From: Gallionella sp.
GTDB lineage: Bacteria > Pseudomonadota > Gammaproteobacteria > Burkholderiales > Gallionellaceae
Reading direction: 5' to 3'
NCBI GenBank assembly: GCA_030645955.1
Contig: JAUSMR010000012.1
Span: forward strand, 1 to 64,000
Length of the DNA stretch: 64,000 nt
Under the pieces are notes generated by a model. The model worked only from the letters and a program-made list of their open reading frames with translations. It made no database searches and was not told where the DNA came from. The translations under genes were made by a program, and so were the position numbers. Positions 42,704 to 51,821 of this stretch are shown in pieces; position 1 is the first letter of the stretch, and every line of letters starts with the position of its first letter.

Positions 42704-43498
42704 ATGAAGAAAATACTGATAATCGCCGCTCTGCTGCCACTGGCATTCACGAGCCAGGCTTTGGCGATGCCGGGCGAAGAGGTGATGAAAAAATCGCAGG
42801 CCGCCTTCCTCTATCCGGGCAAGGATTTCAAGGCGCGAGTGGTGATGAAGCTCATCAATAAGGACGGGCAGGAGCGGGTGCGCGAGATGACCATGCTGCG
42901 CAAGAACATGGGCGAAGCAGGTGGCGACCAGAAGTACTTCATGTATTTCTTTCAGCCGTCCGACGTCAAGGACATGACGTTCATGATCCACAAATACCCC
43001 GTCAGGGATGACGACCGCTGGATGTTCATTCCAGCCATCAGCATGGTCAAGCGCATCGCCGCGCAGGACAAGCGCTCCAGCTTTGTCGGCTCCGACTTCA
43101 CCTACGAGGATGTCTCCGGCCGCGACATCGAGGACGACACCCACGTCGTCGAGCGCGAGGAGAAAGTGAGCGAACGCGACTGCTACGTGGTGAAGAGTAC
43201 GCCGAAAGGCGCGGATTCGGACTTCGGCTACAAGTTCACCTGGGTGGACAAGGCCAATTTCTTGCCGCTCAAAGAAGAGCAATACGACAGGAAGGGCGCC
43301 CATTACAAGCAATTCACCGCCGATGAAATCGCCGATGTGAAGGGCATCCCCACGGCGGTCAAGCGCACCATGAAGAATTTGCAGACCGGCCATCGCACCG
43401 AGGTGGCTTACCTCAAGACTGACTATGACCTCGGCATCGAGGACAGCCTGTTCTCTGAACGCTTCCTGCGCCAGCCGCCACGCAAGTGGGTTGACTGA
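42704..43498 (+). CDS. LolA-like outer-membrane lipoprotein-sorting protein
   Basis: A 264-residue protein with a signal peptide (MKKILIIAALLPLAFTSQAL, cleaved near ALAMPG) and the COG2834/LolA-like beta fold: FKARVVMKLINKDGQ, REMTMLRKN, then DDRWMFIPAISMVKRIAAQD and SFVGSDFTYEDVSGRD. It probably carries a lipid or hydrophobic cargo across the periplasm for the RND protein 44 bases upstream. The ribosome-binding site AAGGAGG is strong. Confidence 0.85.
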   Translation: MKKILIIAALLPLAFTSQALAMPGEEVMKKSQAAFLYPGKDFKARVVMKLINKDGQERVREMTMLRKNMGEAGGDQKYFMYFFQPSDVKDMTFMIHKYPVRDDDRWMFIPAISMVKRIAAQDKRSSFVGSDFTYEDVSGRDIEDDTHVVEREEKVSERDCYVVKSTPKGADSDFGYKFTWVDKANFLPLKEEQYDRKGAHYKQFTADEIADVKGIPTAVKRTMKNLQTGHRTEVAYLKTDYDLGIEDSLFSERFLRQPPRKWVD

Positions 43499-43511
43499 TG
43501 CCAATCAAAAC

Positions 43512-44840
43512 ATGCGCCCTTCACGTTTGCCCCTCTCCCCCTGCGGGATAACCAACGACTTGGCTGCGGGGTTTGGCAGCTTAGTCGAATGGCTAGTTGT
43601 CTCATCCAGAGGGTTGGGGAGAGGGGTTGTTGCCGCGTTCTGCTTCATTGTGCTGCTGGTGCCGCTGGCGGCGAGTGCGGAGGTCACGCTCTCCGGCTTC
43701 ATACAGCAGAACACAGCCTTCAACACCGCCGGGCAAAATCCCGATGGCCGTCATTACAAATGGCTGGAGGAGCGCGCCCAGATCAAGCTCGACGCCACCA
43801 GCGATGCCTGGCGGCTGCTGGCGAAGGGCGATCTGGCCTACGATCATCTTGGTCGCCAGAATGAGGGTGAATTGCGCGAGGGCTACATCGACTATGCGGG
43901 AGGTAACTGGGATTGGCGCCTTGGCCGGCAGGTCATCACCTGGGGCTTGGGCGACCTGGTGTTCGTGAACGACTTCTTTCCCAAAGATCATGAAGCACTC
44001 TTCGCCGGGCGACCGCTGGAATACCTCAAGCGCGGCGTGGATGCCGTGAAGCTGGGTGCCTATCCCGAGTTTGCTTCGTTCGAGCTGGTGCTGGCGCCGA
44101 ATTTCCAAGAGAGCCGCATCCCGGACGCGCGCCGATTCCGGCTTTACGATCCGATGCCAATGGTCATCAACCGCGAAACCGTCAAGCCGGCGCAAGGGGA
44201 CGTTGCGTTGCGCGCTTACCGCGATATTGCTGGCTATGATGCGGCGCTCTACTTGTATCGCGGCTTCCAGCGCACGCCTTCGATGCGACCGGACAGCATG
44301 GTGTCGCCGACGAAGATCACATATTTCTACCCCAAGCTCTCAGTCTACGGCGCCAGCTTGTCCGGGCGTGCGGGCGAAGGGGTGCTGAGTCTGGAAGCGG
44401 CTTATTACGATTCGCGCGAGGATCGTGCGGGGAACGACTTTGCCGTGCCTAACTCCCAGACGCGGCTGCTCGCCGGCTATCAAATTCAGCCGGCTGAGGA
44501 TGTCTCGCTTGGTTTCCAGTACTACGCAGAAATCATGCACGACTACGACGCCTACCTCGCCACGCTGCCCACCGGCTTCCCGGTCGACAAGCGCTGGAGC
44601 CATACCGTCACGGCGCGCCTGACGCAGTTCTTTCTGCATCAGACGCTGCGGCTTTCCGCCTATGCCTCGTACAACGCCAGCAACGGCGACCACTTCGTAA
44701 ACCCGGAACTGCGCTATAGTTTCACCGACAAGGTATGGGGCGCGGCCGGCGCCAACTTCTTCGGCGGCAAACCGTGGGGCCAGTTCGGGCAACTCTCGCG
44801 CGACGACAACGTGTATATCCAGGCCCATTACGAATTCTGA
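43512..44840 (+). CDS. DUF1302-like outer-membrane porin/channel
   Basis: A protein of about 440 residues. A hydrophobic signal (GVVAAFCFIVLLVPLAASAE) is followed by barrel repeats: VTLSGFIQQNTAFNTAG, REGYIDYAGGNWDWRLGRQV, FQYYAEIMHDYD, ending NVYIQAHYEF with a terminal Phe. Third member of the exporter/LolA/porin set. The ATG at 43512 lies 13 bases after the LolA-like stop, but the first 34 codons run through an inserted repeat; TTG 43614 just before the signal peptide is an alternative. A decayed copy of its 3' end is found at 57051-57143. Confidence 0.75.
   Translation: MRPSRLPLSPCGITNDLAAGFGSLVEWLVVSSRGLGRGVVAAFCFIVLLVPLAASAEVTLSGFIQQNTAFNTAGQNPDGRHYKWLEERAQIKLDATSDAWRLLAKGDLAYDHLGRQNEGELREGYIDYAGGNWDWRLGRQVITWGLGDLVFVNDFFPKDHEALFAGRPLEYLKRGVDAVKLGAYPEFASFELVLAPNFQESRIPDARRFRLYDPMPMVINRETVKPAQGDVALRAYRDIAGYDAALYLYRGFQRTPSMRPDSMVSPTKITYFYPKLSVYGASLSGRAGEGVLSLEAAYYDSREDRAGNDFAVPNSQTRLLAGYQIQPAEDVSLGFQYYAEIMHDYDAYLATLPTGFPVDKRWSHTVTARLTQFFLHQTLRLSAYASYNASNGDHFVNPELRYSFTDKVWGAAGANFFGGKPWGQFGQLSRDDNVYIQAHYEF
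43528..43625. repeat. Palindromic insertion at the 5' end of the porin gene
   Basis: CCCCTCTCCCCCTGCGGG at the left and GGTTGGGGAGAGGGGTTG at the right form inverted ends around about 60 bases. The interior holds GGCTAGTTGTCTCATC, a string also found reversed at 39960. The unit separates the first codons of the porin gene from its signal-peptide coding part. Confidence 0.55.
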
Positions 44841-45015
44841 CTTCGAGCATGGGGCGCAAGACCCAATCTCAATACGCCGGAGACAACCGCTGAAGCGACT
44901 GCAACGCATGTTGTTCGTGAGCCTTGCCACCTTCGATATACTTCGCAAGTCGTGCAGGGCTTGGTTGCCGACCCTTATAATTCTAATGCTCAGGCCGCAT
45001 CAATCGGAGTAAGGT
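44841..45015. other. Short intergenic region before the defence island
   Basis: These 175 bases contain no gene. The sequence following the porin stop (CTTCGAGCATG) is repeated after the porin remnant at 57143, showing that the duplicated block extended past the stop codon. Confidence 0.4.
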
Positions 45016-45665
45016 ATGTCTCAAATGTCCGACGATCATAATCAGCCGCAGCCGGTTTCAGCGCCGCCGCCAATTGCCCCGAAAAAATCCTGACCAATCA
45101 GGGCGACAACACCCTGAGCAAGCGGCTGGAGAAAATTCTGCTGCTGACGCATGACTTCGATTGCCTTGTCGGTTACTTTTTTATCAGCGGGTTTTTCCGG
45201 CTCTATCCCGCACTGGAGAAGGTAAAGAAAATCCGCATTCTCATTGGCCTGATGAATGAACAGGTCATACACGGCTTGATCCAGATTGCCAAAGACTCCC
45301 CGGAAGAAAATCCCCCGTCCACTGCCGAGGTTAAAAACACCTTTGGCGGAATGTTGCGCAGGGAACTGGTTGAGGCGCAGGATTCTCTTGCCATCGAGAC
45401 CGGCATCCAGAAATTTATTGAGTGGATTCGTTCTGGCAAGCTGGAGGTAAAGCTGTATCGGGAGCAGAACATCCACGCCAAGATTTACATCATGACCCCC
45501 GAACAGGCCACGCCTGATGTGCATCACGGCTACGTCATTACCGGGTCAAGCAACTTGTCCCATAGCGGACTGGAGGGCAACCTGGAATTCAATGTTCTGC
45601 TCAATGAACCGGAAGAGCACGACTACGCGCTGCATCGTTTCAATGCCAATTCAATCCCCACTTAG
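45016..45665 (+). pseudogene. Truncated PLD-like N-terminal domain of a helicase/restriction protein
   Basis: The 25-codon start MSQMSDDHNQPQPVSAPPPI ends at TGA 45091. From 45081 another frame continues EKILTNQGDNTLSKRLEKIL, then DFDCLVGYFFISGFFRLYPA and further to codon FNANSIPT at 45665. The phospholipase-D-like pattern (VGYFFISGF, RILIGL, NIHAKIYI, GSSNLSHSGLEGN) is the usual N-terminus of large PLD-helicase proteins of restriction systems. The frame change falls at an A6 run, and everything after about 190 residues is lost at the junction with the res gene. Confidence 0.75.
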
Positions 45666-48473
45666 ATGAGCAATAATGTCATGCACCTTGGCTGGCTCAA
45701 ACGCAACATCCCAACACCAGACCCCAAACCCACCTCGGCTATTGACCGCTCTCACCCACGCATCCAGCGTCGAACGCTTGGCTTTGTTCTGGTCAGAATC
45801 ATGCCCTTTGATTTCGAGGATCAAGTTCTTTCCGTTCGCCAAACGAACAATGAAATCTGGAATGAATCGCCGACGACTCCCGTTCCATAAATAGTAAATC
45901 TGGAATCCCAAATGATCGTTTTTGGCATATGCCAACACTTCCGCGTGTTTCTCTAATGCTTGCACGGTGTATTGCTCCCAAGTGCTGTCAGCAACAGCAT
46001 AATTGATGTGCGACTTGGTCGTGTCTTCACAGTGCTTGGTGCTATACCAAGTACGCATCTTGCCGGTTGAACCGATGGGGTACTCCTGATCGAAAACTGG
46101 CTCGATACGCTCTACATTTTGTTCATGCACTTGCGCCAAGACGTGCTGCACGATGACATCCATCGATAGGGCAATCAGGATACGTTTGCGCAACGGCTCC
46201 TGATGAAACAGCGAAGGAATGTCGAGGCGGTCTGACTCGAAAAATTGTTCCACCAATCGCACCAGTTGGTAGAGCAGGTATTCTCTACTACCCGTGAAGT
46301 TGTGATTGAGCTGCTCAAAAGCCCGCTGCGCGGCGATGAACAGCAAGCGCTGCACACGAAACTCATCGGGAAGTTTTTCAAGATCAATGGATACAGCCTT
46401 GGCCATGTCAGCGGCTCCGCCCAAGGCCGGTGCCAAATCGGCACTTACATGAATCTGAGCGGGATCGAGTTTAAGCAACGGCATCTTGCCCCAGTCCACG
46501 CTCAATTCAGGTTGCACGACTACATCAATGCGCAGCACATTAGGCCAGCTAATTTCCAGTTCGCTACGCTCCTGCACCACTTCAATCTGCTTGCTGTGCT
46601 TGGGCGGAGGCGGTGGATCGCCACCATCACCCACATCTTCAAAGATGGAAAGTGGCACACCAAACACATTCACATATTCAGGAATGAACAGCTCGCGTTC
46701 CACACCATCCGGGCAGACCACCGTTTCCTTGTCGTATGAAACACGGCGCAGGCCACGGCCAATTACTTGCTCGCATAACAACTGGCTGGTGAAGGCGCGC
46801 AGTCCCATGATGTGCGTTACATTCTTCGCGTCCCACCCTTCGGACAACATCGCCACGGAAATGACGTTCTGTAAATCTTGACCAGCCGTGCCGCGCTTGC
46901 CGACGTTATCGACAATCGCACGCAGCAAATCCTCTTTCTTCAAACCACGCAGTTCGGCTTTTTTCGTTTCAGAAATATGGGCGGCATCCACGATGCCTTG
47001 CAGCACTGCCTCATATTCCTTGTCAGTGCCGGATGATTCGCCAATCTCAGCCTTGTCGAGCACCTTGGAATCCACTCGCAGCGTTTTCTCTGGCGCCTTC
47101 AGCTCCGGCCAATAGGCATTCCCTTGCCGGAAATAATGCTCGATCCGCGCAGCCGTCTCGGTACGGTTACACACCGTCAGCATCACCGGCGGCGAGGCGT
47201 GCCCGTCTTCTTTCCATTTGATCGCAGCTTCTCGCCAGTCTGCGCCCAGCAAGGTGTAGGCTTCTTGCACGATTTGCGGCAACGCTTCATGTGCCTCTGC
47301 ACCTCTCCGATTCAAGTCTTCACCCACTTCCGGCTCGCGGTAAAGATGGTATAGCTTGCTACGGTACGTTTGCGCATTGGGCAGCGCACTATCGCGAATC
47401 ACCACTCGCGGCGTCTTCACCAACCCAGCCTCAATCGCATCATTCAAACCAAAGTCAGACACCACCCACTCGAACAAAGCTGATTCCGTGCTGGTCTTGC
47501 CACTTGGCGCAAACGGGGTTGCAGACAAATCGAAGCAACGAATAATCCGACGCATCTTATGAATACGATCCAGACCTTCTATCCAGCGGGTCGCCTCATC
47601 CAAGTCTATGCCCAGCTCGTCCGCTTCTTTTTTGCTGATCTTAATTTCGGCACGTTGCCGGTAGGCATGATGCGCTTCATCGTTGATGATCAGCAGATCA
47701 CGATAACCGGAAAGTTTGCCCAGCACCCGCCGCACATAAGCTTCGTCCGACTCCGCCCCTTTCTTTACCACCGACCGATCAACTTCCTTGAGCGGCATCA
47801 GGCTGTGCCAATTCTCAATCAGCAATTCCATTTGATTGAGTTTTTGCCGCTGCGCTTCATTCGGGCAAAGCGAGAATTCATCGTAGTAATTATTCGGATG
47901 GCCGGGATGCAAAACCTGCAAACGCTCTTTCACCGTCAGACCGGGCGCTACGATAAAAATAGCTCGGGAGAAATCCTTGACTCTCTTGGGATAGGACAGC
48001 GCATTCAATACCTGCCAAGAGATAATCATTGCCATCACGGCAGTCTTGCCGCTGCCCGTCGCCATCTTGCTGCACAAGCGTTCCCACGTGCCACCGTCCC
48101 CCGGAATAGCAATTCCCTGCTTAAATTCCGGTGGCGCCTCAATATTCCAAATCAGCGTTTCAATGGCTTCAATCTGGCAGAAGTAAAAAGAATGCTGCCG
48201 CGCACTTGGGTCATTCCAGTGCTCCAACAATCGTCGAGTGACGGAAGTAATGCCGGGATATTCCGCCGCACGCCATTCATCTACGCGAGTGCGAATACGA
48301 TTCACCAGCTCCAGCTCGACGCCACGAATGGTGTTGTTCCGCGTGTCGAAAATCTCGTACCCAGCTGGGCGACGCCCCGTTTCAATTTCCAGTTTTTTAT
48401 CTCCCGCCTTGCGCCAATAATGTGTTGGGCGCTCGAAGGGCGAATTGATGATAAGGGATTTGGGTGCAGTCAA
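45651..48473 (-). CDS. Type III-like restriction endonuclease subunit (Res, DEAD-box helicase)
   Basis: A 940-residue SF2 helicase-nuclease. Walker A is CSKMATGSGKTAVMAM near residue 135, the DEAH box is LLIINDEAHHAYRQ near 265, motif III DLSATPF near 312 and motif VI QVIGRGLRR near 586. Near the C-terminus, RFIPDFIVRLANGKNLILEIKG gives the D...ExK nuclease signature. It matches the BPTD_3080-type restriction subunits. With the methylase upstream (10-base gap) it should cut unmodified DNA after ATP-driven translocation. The C-terminal region abuts a decayed PLD-helicase gene. Confidence 0.88.
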   Translation of the reverse strand: MTAPKSLIINSPFERPTHYWRKAGDKKLEIETGRRPAGYEIFDTRNNTIRGVELELVNRIRTRVDEWRAAEYPGITSVTRRLLEHWNDPSARQHSFYFCQIEAIETLIWNIEAPPEFKQGIAIPGDGGTWERLCSKMATGSGKTAVMAMIISWQVLNALSYPKRVKDFSRAIFIVAPGLTVKERLQVLHPGHPNNYYDEFSLCPNEAQRQKLNQMELLIENWHSLMPLKEVDRSVVKKGAESDEAYVRRVLGKLSGYRDLLIINDEAHHAYRQRAEIKISKKEADELGIDLDEATRWIEGLDRIHKMRRIIRCFDLSATPFAPSGKTSTESALFEWVVSDFGLNDAIEAGLVKTPRVVIRDSALPNAQTYRSKLYHLYREPEVGEDLNRRGAEAHEALPQIVQEAYTLLGADWREAAIKWKEDGHASPPVMLTVCNRTETAARIEHYFRQGNAYWPELKAPEKTLRVDSKVLDKAEIGESSGTDKEYEAVLQGIVDAAHISETKKAELRGLKKEDLLRAIVDNVGKRGTAGQDLQNVISVAMLSEGWDAKNVTHIMGLRAFTSQLLCEQVIGRGLRRVSYDKETVVCPDGVERELFIPEYVNVFGVPLSIFEDVGDGGDPPPPPKHSKQIEVVQERSELEISWPNVLRIDVVVQPELSVDWGKMPLLKLDPAQIHVSADLAPALGGAADMAKAVSIDLEKLPDEFRVQRLLFIAAQRAFEQLNHNFTGSREYLLYQLVRLVEQFFESDRLDIPSLFHQEPLRKRILIALSMDVIVQHVLAQVHEQNVERIEPVFDQEYPIGSTGKMRTWYSTKHCEDTTKSHINYAVADSTWEQYTVQALEKHAEVLAYAKNDHLGFQIYYLWNGSRRRFIPDFIVRLANGKNLILEIKGHDSDQNKAKRSTLDAWVRAVNSRGGFGVWCWDVAFEPAKVHDIIAHLSGD

Positions 48474-48483
48474 GGCATTCCCC

Positions 48484-51402
48484 TCAAGGCAGCAGCATCA
48501 CTTTGAGTGATTCAATGCCACGGTCATCCACAATTTTTACTGCAATCTTGCGATTCTCGCCCGCTTCAAAAGGCAAGCTCACCGTGCCGTGAAATTGGCC
48601 GATCAAGTCTTCATTGAGTTCGGCGCGGATGTTCTTTTTCAACTTATCCCAGCCTTCACCCTTGCCTGCCATTGGAAAAAATACTTGGCGCGGAAACAGT
48701 GAGCGTTCGTCGTAATCGGTATCCAGTGACCACATCGCAATCCGGCTCTTGCCACCGGAGACCAATTCGCCTTTAACGGTATCGAAGTAGTCGAAGCCAT
48801 GCACTTCAACCTCAAACTTACCATCCTTGCGTGGACGCACCTCGACCTCGGGCTGCCCCATTAGCCAGAAACTCTGATTGCTGGATTTGGCTTTTTTCAG
48901 GTCTTCGGTCAGCAAGTCAGTATTCATCTGGGCTTTGAGCGCAATGATCCCGATAAACTGATCAATATCTTTGGCTGCTTCCGGGTCGAAAGTGAATGCG
49001 CAGAACACAATCATCTTGGGCAATGGAAACAGGCTGCCCGCCTCACTCATCGCATTGGCTACCTGACGCTGTTCGAGCGCAGCGTGCTCCGGGCCAAAAC
49101 TCACCACCACTCGTTCGCCACTATCGAGATGCCCAACCGCATGGAGATTACGGATGCAGTCGTCGTAAGGCAGCGTTTCCAATTCCGCGAACTTCAGCAT
49201 CTGATTATTCTTGCCGCGTATGCCCGCTTTCAGCAACTCCTCGCGCCATTGGTGTTGCCGACCGGATTCGCCGGTACGGGCGATGCTGGTATCGGCTTCA
49301 AACTCACCTCGTCCATTGGCGATGCCAATAGAGAGTGAGTTTTCCAAGCCCTTCACACTCGGAAACGGCACTGCCTCCACTGTGAACGGCCCGGTGATGC
49401 GCAGCTTGTTTTTCGCCACCTGCGGCTGGTCATAAAGTGTTTCCTGATCGGCGTTCGCGGCGATGGAAGCGTCCATTTGTTTTTGCATGGACTGGCGAGC
49501 AGTGTGGAAAGCATCAAATGGTTTGCGCACCGCTTCCGACCAATCAACGGGTATCTCAAACGGCACTTCCCATTCTTTAAGTCCCTCGCCCGCTCGCGGG
49601 AGAGGGGTTGGGGAGAGGGTTTTGTTCAGCGCCATCAACGCTACCTCTATCGCCGGATGCATCCGCTCGTAAATCACGTCAATCTCTGGATTATTGGCGA
49701 TGGATTTCAGCGTGACATGCGGTACGGTCTTGTAGATGAAGCCGCCCTTCAACCCCTCATGCGGATAGCGCAGTGAGAAATAATCGTAACTTGCCGTCAT
49801 CAGACGTTGCTTGGCCAACGTGACAGCGACGCGAGAAGTATCGCAAGTGATCCAGCGTCGCCCCCATTTTTCAGCGACGAAGGCCGTGGTTCCGCTGCCG
49901 CAGGTGGGGTCGAGCACCAGATCGCCGGGGTCGGTGGTCATGAGGAGGCAGCGTTCGATAACTTTTTCAGCCGTTTGAACAACGTAGCGCTTGTCTTCGC
50001 CGGAAAATCCAGCGATTGCTGTGTCATCCCAGAAATTAGTTACCGGATGCACTGGAAAATCAGAAACAAACCTCTTGTAGTTAGGTAGAGAGCCAGAAAC
50101 AATCAGCCTGCCCGCAATTGAAAGCCTTTGAAGACCATCAAGATGTGTTTTCCAGTTGTGGTTGTCCCCTGAGTAAAATGATTTACCTTGGTGTTGAAAA
50201 CTACACGTCGTGTTTGAACGAACCCCCTGAGAGCGAAGATTCTGAGCTGAAAAAATGGACCAATTTTCAGGCAAAATCCAATTTGACTGCTCCTCTCTCG
50301 TTAGCTTACGAACCGCCCCCGTGATTGTGTTCTGCGCCAATGAGTAACTCGCAAGGTCGCCTCCTTTCGGCCAAAACATCTGACGGTATTTAACATTTTG
50401 TCTGTTTTTCGCGTACCAAACCAAGTAATCGTTAGTCTTGGGCAGTAGGTCAGAAGAGGTCGCAGTCGAGGTTTTGAACTGAATCTCCGCAACAAAATTT
50501 GCTCCCCCAAAAATTTCATCCATCAAATTCCGAATGAGGTGCACGTTCTCATCTGAAATCTGCACAAATACGCTTCCCGATTCGTTCAGCAGTTCCTTCG
50601 CCAGCAAAAGTCTGTCGCGCAAGTAGGTTAGATAGGAATGAACCCCCAGCTCCCAAGTATCTCGGAACGCCTTGATCATCTCCGGCTCTTGCGTGAGGTC
50701 TTCGTCCTTGCGATCTTTCACGTCGCGCTTGCCGACGAAGGGCTGAAAGTTGGAGCCGTATTTGATGCCGTAAGGTGGGTCGATATAAATCATCTGCACC
50801 TTGCCCGCCATGCTCTCCTTTTGCAGCAAGGAGTTCATCACCAGCAGGCTATCACCGCTGACCAGCCGATTCGCCCAGCCGCGCTCATGGCGATAAAAGT
50901 CGATGGCTTCGCGCAGCGGTACGTTTTCAAACGGGGCATCAAAAAGTCCAGGCTGTATTGCCGGAGAAATTCCCTTGGCCTTGCCTTCTCCCTTCATCAC
51001 TTTGCGCACGGCGGCAAGAATACTCGCCGGGTCAACTCGTTCGTGGACGTGCAAGGAAACAGTATCAATGTCAAAGCTGGTGCGCTCTGCCTTGCCCGCC
51101 CAATTGAGATAGGGCGATTGCTGGCGCTTGAGTTCTTGCAGGGCTGCGACCATTGCTGCTTGGTCGCCTGACACCAGCGCATCGTCAATCAGTTTTTCAA
51201 TGGCGGCACGGCTGGGGTCGAATTGCAGGGCAGGATCAATATGTGGATCGTAAGCCCAGCGGGTTTTGCCTGCTTCAGGATCAGTGGCGGGTGTGACAAT
51301 GCCGACTTCAGGGTTGTTCTTGCGCTTGTCCGCATGACGGTAGGAAATGATTTGTGCAGCGCTACCATCTGGTGATGGTGCCGAACTTTTTTTCTTAGCC
51401 AT
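48484..51402 (-). CDS. Type III-like DNA adenine methyltransferase (Mod)
   Basis: A 972-residue beta-class N6-adenine or N4-cytosine methyltransferase. The catalytic motif IV DPPYG lies at residues 208-212 (MIYIDPPYGIKYG), before the SAM motif LVLDPTCGSGTTAFVAE, as in Mod proteins. The long C-terminal part should contain target recognition and subunit contacts. Residues NKTLSPTPLPRAGEGLKEW are translated from a palindromic REP repeat (49583-49620) inserted in frame, an unusual tolerated insertion. It is transcribed together with res and divergently from a controller-type HTH gene. Confidence 0.88.
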   Translation of the reverse strand: MAKKKSSAPSPDGSAAQIISYRHADKRKNNPEVGIVTPATDPEAGKTRWAYDPHIDPALQFDPSRAAIEKLIDDALVSGDQAAMVAALQELKRQQSPYLNWAGKAERTSFDIDTVSLHVHERVDPASILAAVRKVMKGEGKAKGISPAIQPGLFDAPFENVPLREAIDFYRHERGWANRLVSGDSLLVMNSLLQKESMAGKVQMIYIDPPYGIKYGSNFQPFVGKRDVKDRKDEDLTQEPEMIKAFRDTWELGVHSYLTYLRDRLLLAKELLNESGSVFVQISDENVHLIRNLMDEIFGGANFVAEIQFKTSTATSSDLLPKTNDYLVWYAKNRQNVKYRQMFWPKGGDLASYSLAQNTITGAVRKLTREEQSNWILPENWSIFSAQNLRSQGVRSNTTCSFQHQGKSFYSGDNHNWKTHLDGLQRLSIAGRLIVSGSLPNYKRFVSDFPVHPVTNFWDDTAIAGFSGEDKRYVVQTAEKVIERCLLMTTDPGDLVLDPTCGSGTTAFVAEKWGRRWITCDTSRVAVTLAKQRLMTASYDYFSLRYPHEGLKGGFIYKTVPHVTLKSIANNPEIDVIYERMHPAIEVALMALNKTLSPTPLPRAGEGLKEWEVPFEIPVDWSEAVRKPFDAFHTARQSMQKQMDASIAANADQETLYDQPQVAKNKLRITGPFTVEAVPFPSVKGLENSLSIGIANGRGEFEADTSIARTGESGRQHQWREELLKAGIRGKNNQMLKFAELETLPYDDCIRNLHAVGHLDSGERVVVSFGPEHAALEQRQVANAMSEAGSLFPLPKMIVFCAFTFDPEAAKDIDQFIGIIALKAQMNTDLLTEDLKKAKSSNQSFWLMGQPEVEVRPRKDGKFEVEVHGFDYFDTVKGELVSGGKSRIAMWSLDTDYDERSLFPRQVFFPMAGKGEGWDKLKKNIRAELNEDLIGQFHGTVSLPFEAGENRKIAVKIVDDRGIESLKVMLLP

Positions 51403-51431
51403 TTTCCGAGCACCCTAAATATTTTTCGGCA

Positions 51432-51497
51432 TTCCTACAGTTGTAGGAAGACGTAATGATAGGGTAAAGATGTAATTCCTCCAACTATGGGAGGAAT
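51432..51497. promoter_or_regulatory. Two operator-like palindromes between mod and the HTH controller gene
   Basis: TTCCTACA-GT-TGTAGGAA (51432-51449) and ATTCCTCC-N7-GGAGGAAT (51475-51497) are inverted repeats in the 97-base divergent region. They share the half-site TTCCT. Their position between the methylase gene and a C-protein-like gene is where controller-protein operators occur. The second overlaps the ribosome-binding site of the HTH gene, which suggests autoregulation. Confidence 0.55.
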
Positions 51498-51499
51498 GC

Positions 51500-51742
51500 T
51501 TGGACGCTGGGATTGCTTTTGGGAGGGTATTGCGCCGACTGCGAGAGGCAGCGGGATTAACGCAAGAGCAGCTTGGCTTTGAAGCTGACTTGCGGCGCAC
51601 TTACGTCAGCATCCTTGAACTCGGCCAGCAGCAACCCTCACTAACGACCATTCTCAAAATTGCTCAGGCACTCAATTGTTCGCCTGGAAGCTTGCTGGAT
51701 ATGGTGTCTGAGGAAATCAACCGTCCAAAGGAGAAAAAGTAA
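51500..51742 (+). CDS. XRE-family HTH regulator, C-protein-like
   Basis: An 80-residue protein that is almost entirely a Cro/CI helix-turn-helix: FGRVLRRLREAAGLTQEQLG, then YVSILELGQQQPSLTTILKI. Size and sequence match controller proteins of restriction-modification systems. TTG 51500 is the only plausible start; it is preceded by GGGAGGA. It is encoded divergently from mod, with paired palindromes between the two. Confidence 0.8.
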   Translation: MDAGIAFGRVLRRLREAAGLTQEQLGFEADLRRTYVSILELGQQQPSLTTILKIAQALNCSPGSLLDMVSEEINRPKEKK

Positions 51743-51821
51743 AGCTGTGAGTAGCGGCGATGAGGGGGTGTCCGCACGAAGATATAATGCGCCAACTTGA
51801 TGATAGCTACCGAAGCCGCTA

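Noticed and set aside
47559..48506. 315-codon plus-strand frame opposite the res gene
   Set aside because: No domain or start signal, and complete overlap with the helicase motifs on the minus strand.
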